Positions 33,220 to 41,284 of a stretch of 51,038 nucleotides of DNA are shown here, piece by piece; the first letter of the stretch is position 1, and every line of letters begins with the position of its first letter. The notes beneath the pieces were generated by a model. The model searched no databases and was not told where the DNA came from. It saw nothing but the letters and a program-made list of their open reading frames with translations. Origin of the DNA: Chlamydiota bacterium (GTDB lineage Bacteria; Auribacterota; JACPWU01); contig JACOUC010000066.1 in NCBI GenBank assembly GCA_016178055.1, positions 1-51,038 of the forward strand, in the 5' to 3' direction. The position numbers and the translations under genes were made by a program.

Positions 33220-33978
33220 TCATCCAAATTTTCCTGCCACATAATCATTCGTTCTGGAATCAGTTGGACTTGTAAAAATTTGATCGGTCTTGCCAAATTC
33301 TACCAATTCCCCCAAAAGCATAAAACCCGTGTCATCGGATACCCGAGCCGCTTGCTGCATGTTATGCGTCACAATAACAATGGCATATTGATCTCTTAAC
33401 TGGAACATTAATTCTTCTATTTTCCCAGTTGCGATGGGATCCAATGCAGAACAAGGTTCATCCATCAATAGAACTTCCGGTTCCACGGCTAAAAGTCTTG
33501 CAATACAAAGACGTTGCTGTTCTTCTCCGGATAAAGAAAGCGCTGAATGTTGTAATCGATCTTTTAAAACATCCCAAAGCTCTACAGCAGACAAACATCC
33601 TTCAACAACTTCACTTAAATGAATCCTCTTACCCAAACCATGAATTCGGGGCCCATAGGCTACATTTTCAAACACCGAAATGGGAAAAGGATTTGGCCTT
33701 TGAAAAACCATTCCAACTTTTTTTCGAAGCGACAATAAATCAAAATTTTCTTCGAAAATATTCTGCTGATCAATTTGAATCTTCCCCTCCATCCGAACCC
33801 CTTCAATTAAGTCATTCATACGGTTAAAAGTTCGAAGGAGCGTCGACTTGCCACAACCCGAAGGTCCAATAATAGCTGTAATGCGGCAAGGCTGTATTTC
33901 CATACAAATATTTTTCAACGCATGAAAAGAGCCATAGTACAAATTTAAATCCTGAACTAAAATTTTAGGTTCCATCAT
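33220..33978 (-). CDS. pstB: Phosphate ABC transporter ATPase PstB, copy 1 (signature altered)
   Basis: Walker A GPSGCGKST (residues 38-46), Q-loop MVFQRPNPFP, Walker B VLLMDEPCSALDP with catalytic Glu, and switch VTHNMQQAARVSD are all canonical. The ABC signature, normally LSGGQQQR, reads LSGEEQQR. Because ABC sites form between subunits, this copy would contribute a good nucleotide-binding half and a poor signature half. It starts 2 nt after the stop of the second PstB gene, so the two are made together. The length is 252 aa. Confidence 0.95.
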   Translation of the reverse strand: MMEPKILVQDLNLYYGSFHALKNICMEIQPCRITAIIGPSGCGKSTLLRTFNRMNDLIEGVRMEGKIQIDQQNIFEENFDLLSLRKKVGMVFQRPNPFPISVFENVAYGPRIHGLGKRIHLSEVVEGCLSAVELWDVLKDRLQHSALSLSGEEQQRLCIARLLAVEPEVLLMDEPCSALDPIATGKIEELMFQLRDQYAIVIVTHNMQQAARVSDDTGFMLLGELVEFGKTDQIFTSPTDSRTNDYVAGKFG

Positions 33979-33980
33979 TT

Positions 33981-34739
33981 TTAACCAAATCTTCCTGTGA
34001 TGTATTCACCGGTTCGAGCATCTGAGGGATTCGTAAAAAGTTGATCTGTAGGCCCGATTTCGACAAGGGAACCCATCAGAAAAAAAGCAACTCGATCGCT
34101 CACCCGAGCAGCCTGTTTTGTATTATTGGTTACAAGAACAAGGGTATATTTTTTCTTTAGCTCTACCATCGCCTCTTCGATTTTTCCAGTAGAAATGGGA
34201 TCTAACCCTGAACACGGTTCATCAAATAAAATAACCTCAGGCTCGACCGCCAATGTTCTTGCAATGCAAAGACGTTGCTGCTGACCTCCTGAAAGTTTAA
34301 ACCCAGATTCATTCAGACGGTCTTTCACTTCATCCCAAAGAAAGGCCGCCTTTAAACTTTTCTCGACAATTTTAGAAAGCTCTACCTTATTTCTGATTCC
34401 ATGCATTCGAGGTCCATACGCCACATTATCAAAAATGGAAAGAGGTAGTGGTAAGGGCAAGGCAAAAACCATCCCAATCCTCTTGCGTAAAAGGGCTGAA
34501 TCCATTTTATAAATTTCTATCTGATCTAAAAAAACATGCCCTTCAAACCGAAATTTCGGATGAATATCATTTAAACGATTCAACATCCTCAAAAAAGATG
34601 TCTTTCCACTATTTGCAGGCCCAATCGCCCCTAAAATTTCATTTTGGTAAATATCCAATGAAACACCCTTTAAAGCATGAATAGTTCCATAGTGAATATT
34701 TAGGCGATCCACTTTTATTTTAATATTATTATTTTTCAC
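33981..34739 (-). CDS. pstB: Phosphate ABC transporter ATPase-like PstB, copy 2 (Q-loop and H-loop lost)
   Basis: The signature LSGGQQQRLCIAR is perfect, but the Q-loop reads MVFALPLPLP (Gln to Ala) and the switch reads VTNNTKQAARVSD (His to Asn). Walker A is the unusual GPANSGKTS, and Walker B with Glu (VILFDEPCSGLDP) is kept. This is the mirror image of the lesions in copy 1. At 252 aa the two copies are the same length and align end to end. I infer a PstB1-PstB2 heterodimer in place of the usual homodimer. Confidence 0.93.
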   Translation of the reverse strand: MKNNNIKIKVDRLNIHYGTIHALKGVSLDIYQNEILGAIGPANSGKTSFLRMLNRLNDIHPKFRFEGHVFLDQIEIYKMDSALLRKRIGMVFALPLPLPLSIFDNVAYGPRMHGIRNKVELSKIVEKSLKAAFLWDEVKDRLNESGFKLSGGQQQRLCIARTLAVEPEVILFDEPCSGLDPISTGKIEEAMVELKKKYTLVLVTNNTKQAARVSDRVAFFLMGSLVEIGPTDQLFTNPSDARTGEYITGRFG

Positions 34740-34836
34740 ATCCGTACCTGCTATTCATTTCCCTAAATCGTTTAAAAGTTTAAGAAATGAAAATTTTATA
34801 ATCTCCAGATAGCCTTTAAACTTTGAACTCCGAAAA

Positions 34837-35691
34837 TCACCACTGCTTTTTTCTTCTAAATCTTGCCCGAATAATCATCGCAAAAAGATTCAGAAACAAT
34901 ACCAAACTTACCAGCACCAAAGCTGTTCCATATTTAATTTCAGGTTTCACATTTGGAACCTGAGTAGAAAGAACATAAAGATGATAGGGCAATACCATAA
35001 CTTGATCAAAGAGGGAATGAGGCAAGCGAGGTAAATAAAAAGCAGCCACCGTAAAAAGAATCGGGGCCGTTTCCCCTGCGGCCCTGGAAAGTCCCAAAAC
35101 CGTTCCTGTTAAAATGCCAGGCAAGGCATTCGGAAGAACTGCATAACGAATGGTCTGCCAATGAGTTGCTCCAAGGGAAAGACTCACCTCACGAAAAGAA
35201 TTTGGAACGGTCGATAGAGCCTCTTTGGTCGATGTAATAATGACAGGAAGCGTCATAATCGCCAAGGTTAGAGCCCCTGCAAGAAGAGATACCCCCAACT
35301 TTAGAAACATGACAAAAAGACCTAAACCAAAAAGTCCAAAAACAATGGAGGGAACCCCTGCGAGGTTAACAATAGCCACTTCAACAAACCGCCTCAATCG
35401 ACTGTCCTTTGCGTACTCTACAAGATACACCGCAGCCAAGATTCCAATGGGCATTGCAAAAACCATCGTCAAACTGATCAGATAAAAAGTGCCCACAATG
35501 GCAGGAAAAATCCCTCCTGCCTTCATTCCCATACGAGGCATTGACGTTAAAAATTCCCAACTGATCGCGTGAATTCCTCGACTCACAATGACTCCCAGAA
35601 TAATGAGAACAGGAGTAATGACTAACATCGTGGACAAAGCAAGAAGCGTGAAAGCAATTCTTTGAGTATGTTTAGATTTTAGGCCACGCAC
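34837..35691 (-). CDS. pstA: Phosphate ABC transporter permease PstA
   Basis: Six hydrophobic segments with the EAA-type coupling motif ALSTVPNSFREVSLSLGATHWQTIRYAVLPNALPGI, which docks to PstB, and the GLSRAAGETAPILFTVAAF segment diagnostic of PstA. At 284 aa it is normal. It starts 2 nt after the pstC stop. A gap of about 97 nt containing AACTTTGAA-like words precedes pstB2. Confidence 0.95.
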   Translation of the reverse strand: MRGLKSKHTQRIAFTLLALSTMLVITPVLIILGVIVSRGIHAISWEFLTSMPRMGMKAGGIFPAIVGTFYLISLTMVFAMPIGILAAVYLVEYAKDSRLRRFVEVAIVNLAGVPSIVFGLFGLGLFVMFLKLGVSLLAGALTLAIMTLPVIITSTKEALSTVPNSFREVSLSLGATHWQTIRYAVLPNALPGILTGTVLGLSRAAGETAPILFTVAAFYLPRLPHSLFDQVMVLPYHLYVLSTQVPNVKPEIKYGTALVLVSLVLFLNLFAMIIRARFRRKKQW

Positions 35692-35693
35692 GA

Positions 35694-36593
35694 CTAAAGT
35701 TTTCTCCTATGCAAAAAGAAATCCGCAACCAAGTTGACTAAAAAGGTGATCAAAAAAAGTACAATTCCAATTGCAAAGAGAGCCGAATAATGAGAACTTC
35801 CCTGAACAGCTTCTCCCATCTCAGCCGCAATGGTAGCCGTCATCGTTCGTGCAGGATCAAAAAAACTTTTGGGTAAAATGGCCGCGTTTCCTGTAAGCAT
35901 CATCACAGCCATGGTTTCACCAATGACTCTTCCGACCCCCAACATTACTCCCGCTAAAATTCCTGGAGAGGCTGCAGGAATAACGACACGATAAATCGTC
36001 TGCCATCGAGTTGCACCCAAAGCCAGTGAACCTTCACGATAATTTTTTGGAACCGCGTTCAATGCATCTTCAATAATGCTTACAATGGTGGGCATGGCCA
36101 TGAAAGCCAGCATAATAGAACCTGATAAGACCGTAAGGCCGCTTCGCAAATTAAAAAGATATTTTACAAAAGGCACCAAAGTAACGAGGCCCACAAAGCC
36201 TAAAACCACACTGGGAATGGCCGCTAAAAGTTCTACTCCTGATTTAAAATAATCCCTCAATCCCCGAGGAAGAATTTCTCCAATAAAAATGGCAGATCCC
36301 AATCCCAGAGGAACAGAAATCAAAACAGCTCCCAGCGTCACCCACAAAGATCCCATCAGGAGGGCAAGAATTCCGAAGCGAGGAGGAGTGGATATAGGAT
36401 ACCAAAATTTTCCAGAGATAAAATGGATCGTCGATTCTGTCCTAAAAAGAGACGCCCCTTCCTTAAGCAAAAAAACAAAAATAAGAATAACAAAAATAAT
36501 AGAGGCAATGCCACTCCATAAGATGAGTTTCTCAATGATAAACTCGCTAAGCTTTAGTCGTGAGTTGTGAGTTGTGAGTTGTGAGCTTTTCAT
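35694..36593 (-). CDS. pstC: Phosphate ABC transporter permease PstC
   Basis: Six membrane segments, with the coupling motif ALNAVPKNYREGSLALGATRWQTIYRVVIPAASPGI and GVGRVIGETMAVMMLTGN. The first residues (MKSSQLTTHNSRLK) come from GTCGTGAGTTGTGAG word repeat DNA overlapping the gene start, and do not resemble other PstC N-termini. The membrane domain begins at LILWSGIASIIFVIL. It starts 5 nt after the pstS stop. Confidence 0.95.
   Translation of the reverse strand: MKSSQLTTHNSRLKLSEFIIEKLILWSGIASIIFVILIFVFLLKEGASLFRTESTIHFISGKFWYPISTPPRFGILALLMGSLWVTLGAVLISVPLGLGSAIFIGEILPRGLRDYFKSGVELLAAIPSVVLGFVGLVTLVPFVKYLFNLRSGLTVLSGSIMLAFMAMPTIVSIIEDALNAVPKNYREGSLALGATRWQTIYRVVIPAASPGILAGVMLGVGRVIGETMAVMMLTGNAAILPKSFFDPARTMTATIAAEMGEAVQGSSHYSALFAIGIVLFLITFLVNLVADFFLHRRKL
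36553..36590. repeat. GTCGTGAGTTGTGAG word repeat at the pstC 5' end
   Basis: Four GTTGTGA/GTCGTGA words in a row, translated in reverse as SSQLTTHNSRL. Same family as the hairpin at 33141-33215. Confidence 0.75.
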
Positions 36594-36598
36594 TGTAA

Positions 36599-37444
36599 CT
36601 ATTTCAAAGGAACAAAATCCATTTCCTGAACAATCTTTTGACCTTGCGGACTTAAGGCAAAATCAATAAACGCTTTAACATTGCCCTTAGGCTCCCCAGG
36701 GGTATAAAAGAATAACGACCTTGCAATGGGATAAATCCCTTTTGAAGCCGTTTCAAGTGTAGGTTCAATAAAAGGCCCTGCAGGAGTCTTGGCAACAGCA
36801 ATCGCTTTTTCCTGAGAAGTTAAATAGCCTAAACCAAAGTAACCAATCGCATCTGGATTTTTGCTCACTTCTTCCGCAATGGCTTGAGAAGAAGGCATCA
36901 TGAGAATTCCAGGATCATATTCCTCTGGACCCTTTTCATTTCCTTTACGAACCACATTCTCTAAAAAATAAACATGGGTTCCTGAATTTCTTTCTCTAGA
37001 TAATGCAACAATGGGATGATCCGGCCCCCCCATACTCTTCCAGTTCGTAATCTTGCCTGTAAAAATATCAGAGAGCTGCTCGATGGTGAGTTGACGAACA
37101 GGGTTGCTCGGATGAACAACCACAGTCAAGGCGTCAAGGGCTACGACGAATTCCTTTGGATCTCGACCCTTCTTTTTGGCTTGCTCGATTTCTTCTGCTT
37201 TCATTGAGCGAGAAGATTCTGCTAAATCACATGTCCCGTTAATAAGTGAGGCAATCCCGGTACCCGATCCTCCCCCGGTCACGGCAAGCGCTACATCTGG
37301 ATGAGCCGCCATAAAAGCCTCTGCCCAAGCCTGTGCCAAATTAACCATGGTGTCAGAGCCTTTGATTTGAATCCTATTTTGAGCCGCTTCGATTGTAGAA
37401 CCTGCTATCAATAAACTCATTAAAAACGCCCCTATTTTTTTCAT
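36599..37444 (-). CDS. pstS: Phosphate-binding protein PstS
   Basis: This is the periplasmic receptor for inorganic phosphate. A signal peptide (MKKIGAFLMSLLIAGSTIEAA) is followed by IKGSDTMVNLAQAW and TGGGSGTGIASLINGTCDLAESSR. The SRERNSGTHVYF segment is the second phosphate-contact loop. At 281 aa it is normal for PstS of the shorter type. AAGGAGA lies 7 nt before the ATG. The Pho-box-like promoter at 37478-37510 controls this first gene of the pst operon. Confidence 0.96.
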   Translation of the reverse strand: MKKIGAFLMSLLIAGSTIEAAQNRIQIKGSDTMVNLAQAWAEAFMAAHPDVALAVTGGGSGTGIASLINGTCDLAESSRSMKAEEIEQAKKKGRDPKEFVVALDALTVVVHPSNPVRQLTIEQLSDIFTGKITNWKSMGGPDHPIVALSRERNSGTHVYFLENVVRKGNEKGPEEYDPGILMMPSSQAIAEEVSKNPDAIGYFGLGYLTSQEKAIAVAKTPAGPFIEPTLETASKGIYPIARSLFFYTPGEPKGNVKAFIDFALSPQGQKIVQEMDFVPLK

Positions 37445-37465
37445 AACTGAATCTCCTTAAATTTT

Positions 37466-37510
37466 ATTGTATTTTTTATTTGTGACAATTCTGTGAATAT
37501 TTCGTGACAA
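37466..37510 (-). promoter_or_regulatory. Pho box and promoter of the pst operon
   Basis: Three tandem 11-bp repeats on the minus strand, TTGTCACGAAA, TATTCACAGAA and TTGTCACAAAT (37510-37478), are followed after 6 bp by a -10 TACAAT (37471-37466). An 11-bp period with a TGTCA/TTCACA core and the last repeat taking the place of the -35 is the known layout of PhoB-activated promoters. It sits 22 bp upstream of pstS. Confidence 0.75.
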
Positions 37511-37552
37511 ATTTGATAATTTTCATCTGCACCTTCTCTTATTGATTAACCT

Positions 37553-37597
37553 CCGCACCCCGAATCTGTTGAAGGGGGTGAGAACTTCGGGGTGCGG
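37553..37597. other. Perfect 12-bp stem-loop between DUF2490 gene and pstS
   Basis: CCGCACCCCGAA (37553-37564) and TTCGGGGTGCGG (37586-37597) pair perfectly with a 21-base loop. It is 6 bp past the stop of the DUF2490 gene, so it could end or protect that transcript. There is no U-run on either side, so an intrinsic terminator is uncertain. Confidence 0.55.
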
Positions 37598-37603
37598 TGG
37601 TGT

Positions 37604-38308
37604 TTAGAACTCAAATTTCAGTTTTGTTCCAATCACGTTAAAATCAATCCAATTATCCTTCACACTATCTTTAGACTGCCAAAGATAGAATAACTCACCT
37701 TTCAAGTGAGAAATGATTTGGAAACCAACTCCTCCATAAAGCCGATTTCTATTGTATCCACACGGGGTACCAGTAACTCCCTCCTCAACAAATATTTCAT
37801 CAGCAATGAATGGATTAATATTCCACGAAGTCCATTTCCAAGGGCTCTTGAGGGTAATCTTATTGCGGTATCTGAATCGATCCTCTTTGATTTCAAAGAA
37901 TCGATACTCAAATCGATTCCTGTCACTGATCTCCCAGCCATTCCATTTATGTTTTACTGTTACGTTAAACATGGGCCGTTCTTCCTCAAACCAGTGATCC
38001 TTTTTAGCCAGTTTAGTATCTAACTCCCAAACCTGTCGATAAGCCGGTGCAATTTCTAACCAATCATTGACCTTATAGCCAGGCTCCAACTGGGTATGAT
38101 GATAGTAAAATTTGCTCGCATCATCCCCAAATCGGAATTCTTCCTCTACGTAGACCTTCCACTGATCATTGATTTTTCCTTCCACTGCCTCCGTACTCCA
38201 GTATTGAAAATCACCATCACTATTCAGTGTTGCACTTGCTGACCTGGCCAAAATAAATACAGCCAGGCCAACAAATATTTTTTTTATGAGTTGCTTCTTC
38301 ATTCTCAT
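37604..38308 (-). CDS. DUF2490 outer-membrane beta-barrel protein
   Basis: A signal peptide (IFVGLAVFILARSASA) is followed by alternating amphipathic strands (WKVYVEEEFRFGDD, YYHHTQLEPGYKV, WEISDRNRFEYRFF...). The C-terminal strand ends GTKLKFEF, an outer-membrane insertion signal ending in Phe. This matches DUF2490. At 234 aa it is a small barrel. The four 11-bp repeats at 38395-38438 suggest it is induced by phosphate limitation together with pstS. A role as a phosphate-stress porin is inference only. Confidence 0.85.
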   Translation of the reverse strand: MRMKKQLIKKIFVGLAVFILARSASATLNSDGDFQYWSTEAVEGKINDQWKVYVEEEFRFGDDASKFYYHHTQLEPGYKVNDWLEIAPAYRQVWELDTKLAKKDHWFEEERPMFNVTVKHKWNGWEISDRNRFEYRFFEIKEDRFRYRNKITLKSPWKWTSWNINPFIADEIFVEEGVTGTPCGYNRNRLYGGVGFQIISHLKGELFYLWQSKDSVKDNWIDFNVIGTKLKFEF

Positions 38309-38394
38309 TCTCCTTTTTTTATTTTTTAATAATCCCTACTCTGGCATATCGAATACCCACGAGTATGATTTTCATTCAAGAGAAGGATAGACTA

Positions 38395-38438
38395 GTTTTA
38401 TGACAGGGGTTTGAAGATTACGTGAATTTTCTGTGAAC
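38395..38438 (-). promoter_or_regulatory. Second Pho-box-like array, upstream of the DUF2490 gene
   Basis: On the minus strand four consecutive 11-mers read GTTCACAGAAA, ATTCACGTAAT, CTTCAAACCCC and TGTCATAAAAC, each with TTCA(C) or GTCAT at positions 2-6. A weak -10 (TATCCT) follows at the right distance. The array is about 87 bp upstream of the DUF2490 ATG and shares half-sites with the pstS box. Confidence 0.6.
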
Positions 38439-38476
38439 TAAAATAGAAATTCATTTTTTATATTCCTCTTTTCGGC

Positions 38477-38482
38477 TATAAT
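38477..38482 (+). promoter_or_regulatory. -10 element (TATAAT) of the DUF4258/YgiT pair
   Basis: A perfect TATAAT lies here, with no clear -35. It makes the upstream ATG at 38481 unusable as a start, since transcription would begin around 38489, and favours the ATG at 38517. Confidence 0.5.
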
Positions 38483-38516
38483 GGGGTTGCTGAATGAATT
38501 TTGTAACCCTAAGTTT

Positions 38517-38843
38517 ATGCTAGAGAACGATACTCTTAATTTTATTTGTAGATGCGTTCGTGAAGGAAAAATAAAATGGACATACCACGTGAATATGCGT
38601 TTAAAAGAACGTATGATTTTGCGAGATGTGATTATAAAATCTGCAGAAAGTTACGAGATCATAGAATCGTATCCAAAAAATAAATATTTGCCCAGCTATC
38701 TTGTTTATGCACGTTCTAAGGAACATATCATGCATATTTTGTTCGCTGTTGATGTTAAAGACGACAATGTTCGGGTTGTTACCTCATATCACCCTATTCG
38801 CCAAGAGTGGGATGAGAATCTGAAAAGGAGGAAGAGCCCATGA
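38517..38843 (+). CDS. DUF4258 protein, probable toxin
   Basis: DUF4258 proteins are small, about 90-110 aa, and belong to the RelE/BrnT-like group often paired with antitoxins. Residues TYHVNMRLKERMILRDVIIKSAESYEIIESYP and HILFAVDVKDDNVRVVTSYHPIRQEWDEN are typical, including the terminal VxVVTSYxP strand. I use the ATG at 38517 (108 aa) because the -10 element covers an earlier one. It overlaps the YgiT-type gene by 4 nt (ATGA). Confidence 0.8.
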   Translation: MLENDTLNFICRCVREGKIKWTYHVNMRLKERMILRDVIIKSAESYEIIESYPKNKYLPSYLVYARSKEHIMHILFAVDVKDDNVRVVTSYHPIRQEWDENLKRRKSP

Positions 38844-39061
38844 AATGCCGAATTTGTGGTGATCTACTGAAATCTAGCGTAACCGATTTACCTTTCAAAA
38901 CCAGTAAAAAAACCATTGTCATTCTAAAAAAATTACCCGTCACCCAATGCCTAAACTGTGGCGAATATGTTCTCGATGATTCAGTTATGAAACATGTAGA
39001 AAAACTACTCAGCCAAGTGAGTGAGTCTGCAGAGTTGGAAATTCTCAAGTACGCTGCCTGA
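38840..39061 (+). CDS. YgiT-type zinc-finger protein, probable antitoxin
   Basis: The 73-aa protein has two CxxC knuckles, CRICG and CLNCG, separated by a beta-rich stretch (VILKKLPVTQ), as in the N-terminal domain of MqsA/YgiT. The helix-turn-helix half of MqsA is absent, so it would act by binding the DUF4258 partner, or by an unrecognised DNA-binding mode. Its start overlaps the partner gene. Confidence 0.82.
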   Translation: MKCRICGDLLKSSVTDLPFKTSKKTIVILKKLPVTQCLNCGEYVLDDSVMKHVEKLLSQVSESAELEILKYAA

Positions 39062-39109
39062 AGTATCCTATGGGATCGAAAAGAAGCGTGTTGTCAGAAG
39101 AGTGATTTC

Positions 39110-40285
39110 TTATTCACAAGGAATCCTAAAACTAAAGATCGAGCCTTGCCCCATTTGAGAGCGAGCCCAGACTTCTCCTCCATGGGCTTGAACAATATGT
39201 TTCACAATTGAAAGCCCAAGTCCCGTCCCTCCTAATTCTTTTGAACGGGCCTTATCCGCACGGTAAAATCTCTCAAAAACTCTTGATAAATCTTTTGAGG
39301 AAATTCCAATCCCTGTATCTGAAACATCCACTTGAACAAAGGAATCTTGGCGAGCCGCCTCGACATGGATCACCCCCGATTTCGGTGTATATTTTATCGC
39401 ATTATCGAGCAGATTAAGCATCACCTGAGAAAGCCGGGTTTCATCAGCAAGAATTTTGGGTAAGGAGGACTGAGTCTTAACTATCATTTCTATTGATTTT
39501 ATCTTCGCCTGATTTTCAATAATCGCCATCGTTTTCTCAATCACGTCTGATACATGAATGGGTAAAAGAACCATTTTCATTTTACCGGATTCAATCCGGG
39601 CCAGATCAAGAAGATCATTAATCAAAGTCTCCAGACGTGTACTGTCTCGATAAATAATATCGACAAATTTTCTGGAGCTATTAGAATCCTCCAAAGCTCC
39701 ATCCAAGAGGGTTTCTGCATACCCCTTGATGCTGCAAACGGGCGTACGCAATTCATGGGAAACATTGGCCACAAAATCTTGACGCACTTTTTCTAAACGC
39801 CTTAACTCGGTAATATCATGAAAAATTAAAATGGCCCCTTCGACCGAATTTTCTCTTACAATAGAAACAGCGTTAACTCTTAAAAATTTTTCCTCCGGCA
39901 GCGTAAGAGAAATTTCTTCTGAAATCAATTTCCCGGGTGTTTGGAGAGCCTGATCCACCATATTTTGAATCGTGACATTACGAATGACCTCAATCGGTCT
40001 TTTACCCTCTGGAGGAAAATGAATGAAAAAACTTTTTCTTAAAGAAGGATTCATGAGAAGAATTTGCCCCCGATCATCCGTGAGCAAAATTCCCTCAAAC
40101 ATACTCGACAAAACAGCATCTAACTTTGCTTGTTCAATACTTTGCAACTCTCTCTTTTTCTCTAAACCCATCTCGGCCCTATCGAGTAACGAATGCAATT
40201 TTTGAATACGACGAGCGTCTCTCAACCAAAAAAATGTGATGAGGGCTAGAACAATCGAAAAAAAGATTTGTATGATCACATTCAT
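39110..40285 (-). CDS. phoR: PhoR-type sensor histidine kinase
   Basis: One N-terminal membrane segment (residues 3-21), a linker helix, a PAS domain (about 55-160), HisKA with H177 in FVANVSHELRTP, and an ATPase domain with MLNLLDNAIKYTP (N box), DTGIGIS (G1) and GTGLGLSIVKHIVQAHGG (G2). The lack of a periplasmic sensor domain is the usual PhoR design, where the Pst/PhoU complex passes the signal. It lies 148 bp downstream of the phoB stop, with word repeats in the gap. Confidence 0.94.
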   Translation of the reverse strand: MNVIIQIFFSIVLALITFFWLRDARRIQKLHSLLDRAEMGLEKKRELQSIEQAKLDAVLSSMFEGILLTDDRGQILLMNPSLRKSFFIHFPPEGKRPIEVIRNVTIQNMVDQALQTPGKLISEEISLTLPEEKFLRVNAVSIVRENSVEGAILIFHDITELRRLEKVRQDFVANVSHELRTPVCSIKGYAETLLDGALEDSNSSRKFVDIIYRDSTRLETLINDLLDLARIESGKMKMVLLPIHVSDVIEKTMAIIENQAKIKSIEMIVKTQSSLPKILADETRLSQVMLNLLDNAIKYTPKSGVIHVEAARQDSFVQVDVSDTGIGISSKDLSRVFERFYRADKARSKELGGTGLGLSIVKHIVQAHGGEVWARSQMGQGSIFSFRIPCE

Positions 40286-40365
40286 ACTCAGTTCGCCAAT
40301 GAACCCATGAGCCAGTTTGTCAGTTTACCAGTTGCGCGGTTCGCCAGCTTTCCCGTTATTAGTCC

Positions 40366-40438
40366 CTAGTTTGTCGTCCGTCGTCCGTCGTCCATCGTCC
40401 GTCGTCTGTTATCTGTTGTCTGTCGTCTGTCGTCTATT
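40366..40438. repeat. GTCGTCC/GTCGTCTG word repeat between phoB and phoR
   Basis: Roughly nine GTCGTCC- or GTCTGTC-type words follow one another directly after the phoB stop codon. The same kind of repeat lies next to lepA. Confidence 0.8.
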
Positions 40439-41123
40439 CTTTAAACCGATATCCCATCCCTCTAACCGTCTCAATAGAGTGTTCCATCTTTCCCATCTTT
40501 TCTCTCAAACGTTTGATATGCGTATCGACCGTCCTTGTATCTATTTCGGCATGAATGTCCCAGACATCTGACAACAGCCTCTCCCTTGTCTGAACACGTC
40601 CTCGCCTTTCTACCAGAAGTGATAAAAGCTTAAATTCCATAGGCGTCAATTCTACTTCTTTTTCCTGAATCGTCACACGATGTTTTGAAATATCAATCAT
40701 GAGTTCTCCCGCCTTGAGAACATCTTTTTTAATTTCTTCACCTCCAAATTGTAATCTTCTTAAAATTGCCTTAATCCTCAAAATTAATTCCCTAGGGCTA
40801 AAAGGTTTCACCATGTAGTCATCGGCCCCTAACTCTAAACCTACCACTCGATCCACTTCCTCTCCTTTTGCTGTAAGCATAATAATCGCAATACGCTGCA
40901 ATTTGGGATCTCTCTTGATCGAACGACATACCTCAAAACCATCCATTTGGGGAAGCATCACATCTAAAATAATGAGGCTGGCAACTCTTGTTTTTAAGAT
41001 CTTTAAAGCTTCCTCACCCGTCGATGCCCCATAACATTCATAACCCGCTTTTTCCAAATTATAACGAACCAACTGAGAAATATGTGGATCATCTTCAACA
41101 ATTAAAATACTTTCTTTAGACAT
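40434..41123 (-). CDS. phoB: PhoB-type response regulator
   Basis: The receiver domain has EDDPHIS, the phospho-acceptor D54 in LIILDVMLPQMDG, and the switch Lys in MVKPFSPREL. The C-terminal OmpR-type winged helix includes ELTPMEFKLLSLLVERRGRVQTRERLLSDVW and TRTVDTHIKRLREKM. The neighbourhood (phoR downstream; pst, phoU nearby) and the 11-bp repeats at pstS make it the likely Pho regulator. At 229 aa it is normal. Confidence 0.94.
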   Translation of the reverse strand: MSKESILIVEDDPHISQLVRYNLEKAGYECYGASTGEEALKILKTRVASLIILDVMLPQMDGFEVCRSIKRDPKLQRIAIIMLTAKGEEVDRVVGLELGADDYMVKPFSPRELILRIKAILRRLQFGGEEIKKDVLKAGELMIDISKHRVTIQEKEVELTPMEFKLLSLLVERRGRVQTRERLLSDVWDIHAEIDTRTVDTHIKRLREKMGKMEHSIETVRGMGYRFKE

Positions 41124-41150
41124 CAGTTACCTCGATTTAACGATGAAGAT

Positions 41151-41226
41151 TAGTCCATGGTCCACGGTCCACAGTCTATGGAAACAAATGATTCCTTTAA
41201 AGCTGTCGACTGTGGACTGTAGACTA
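41151..41226. repeat. GGTCCAC/GTGGACT-word hairpin upstream of phoB
   Basis: AGTCCATGGTCCACGGTCCACAG words (about 41151-41175) pair with CTGTGGACTGTAGACT (about 41210-41226). It lies in the 161-bp divergent region between phoB and the CYTH gene, so it may overlap both promoters. Confidence 0.7.
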
Positions 41227-41284
41227 TTTTCCTTCATCGTCATTTCCTTTCCAAAATGGATCATTCATTTGATACGATACAAGG

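Noticed and set aside
37553-37597. Intrinsic terminator of the DUF2490 gene
   Set aside because: The stem is perfect, but there is no U-tract and the loop is 21 bases; it is listed as a stem-loop only.
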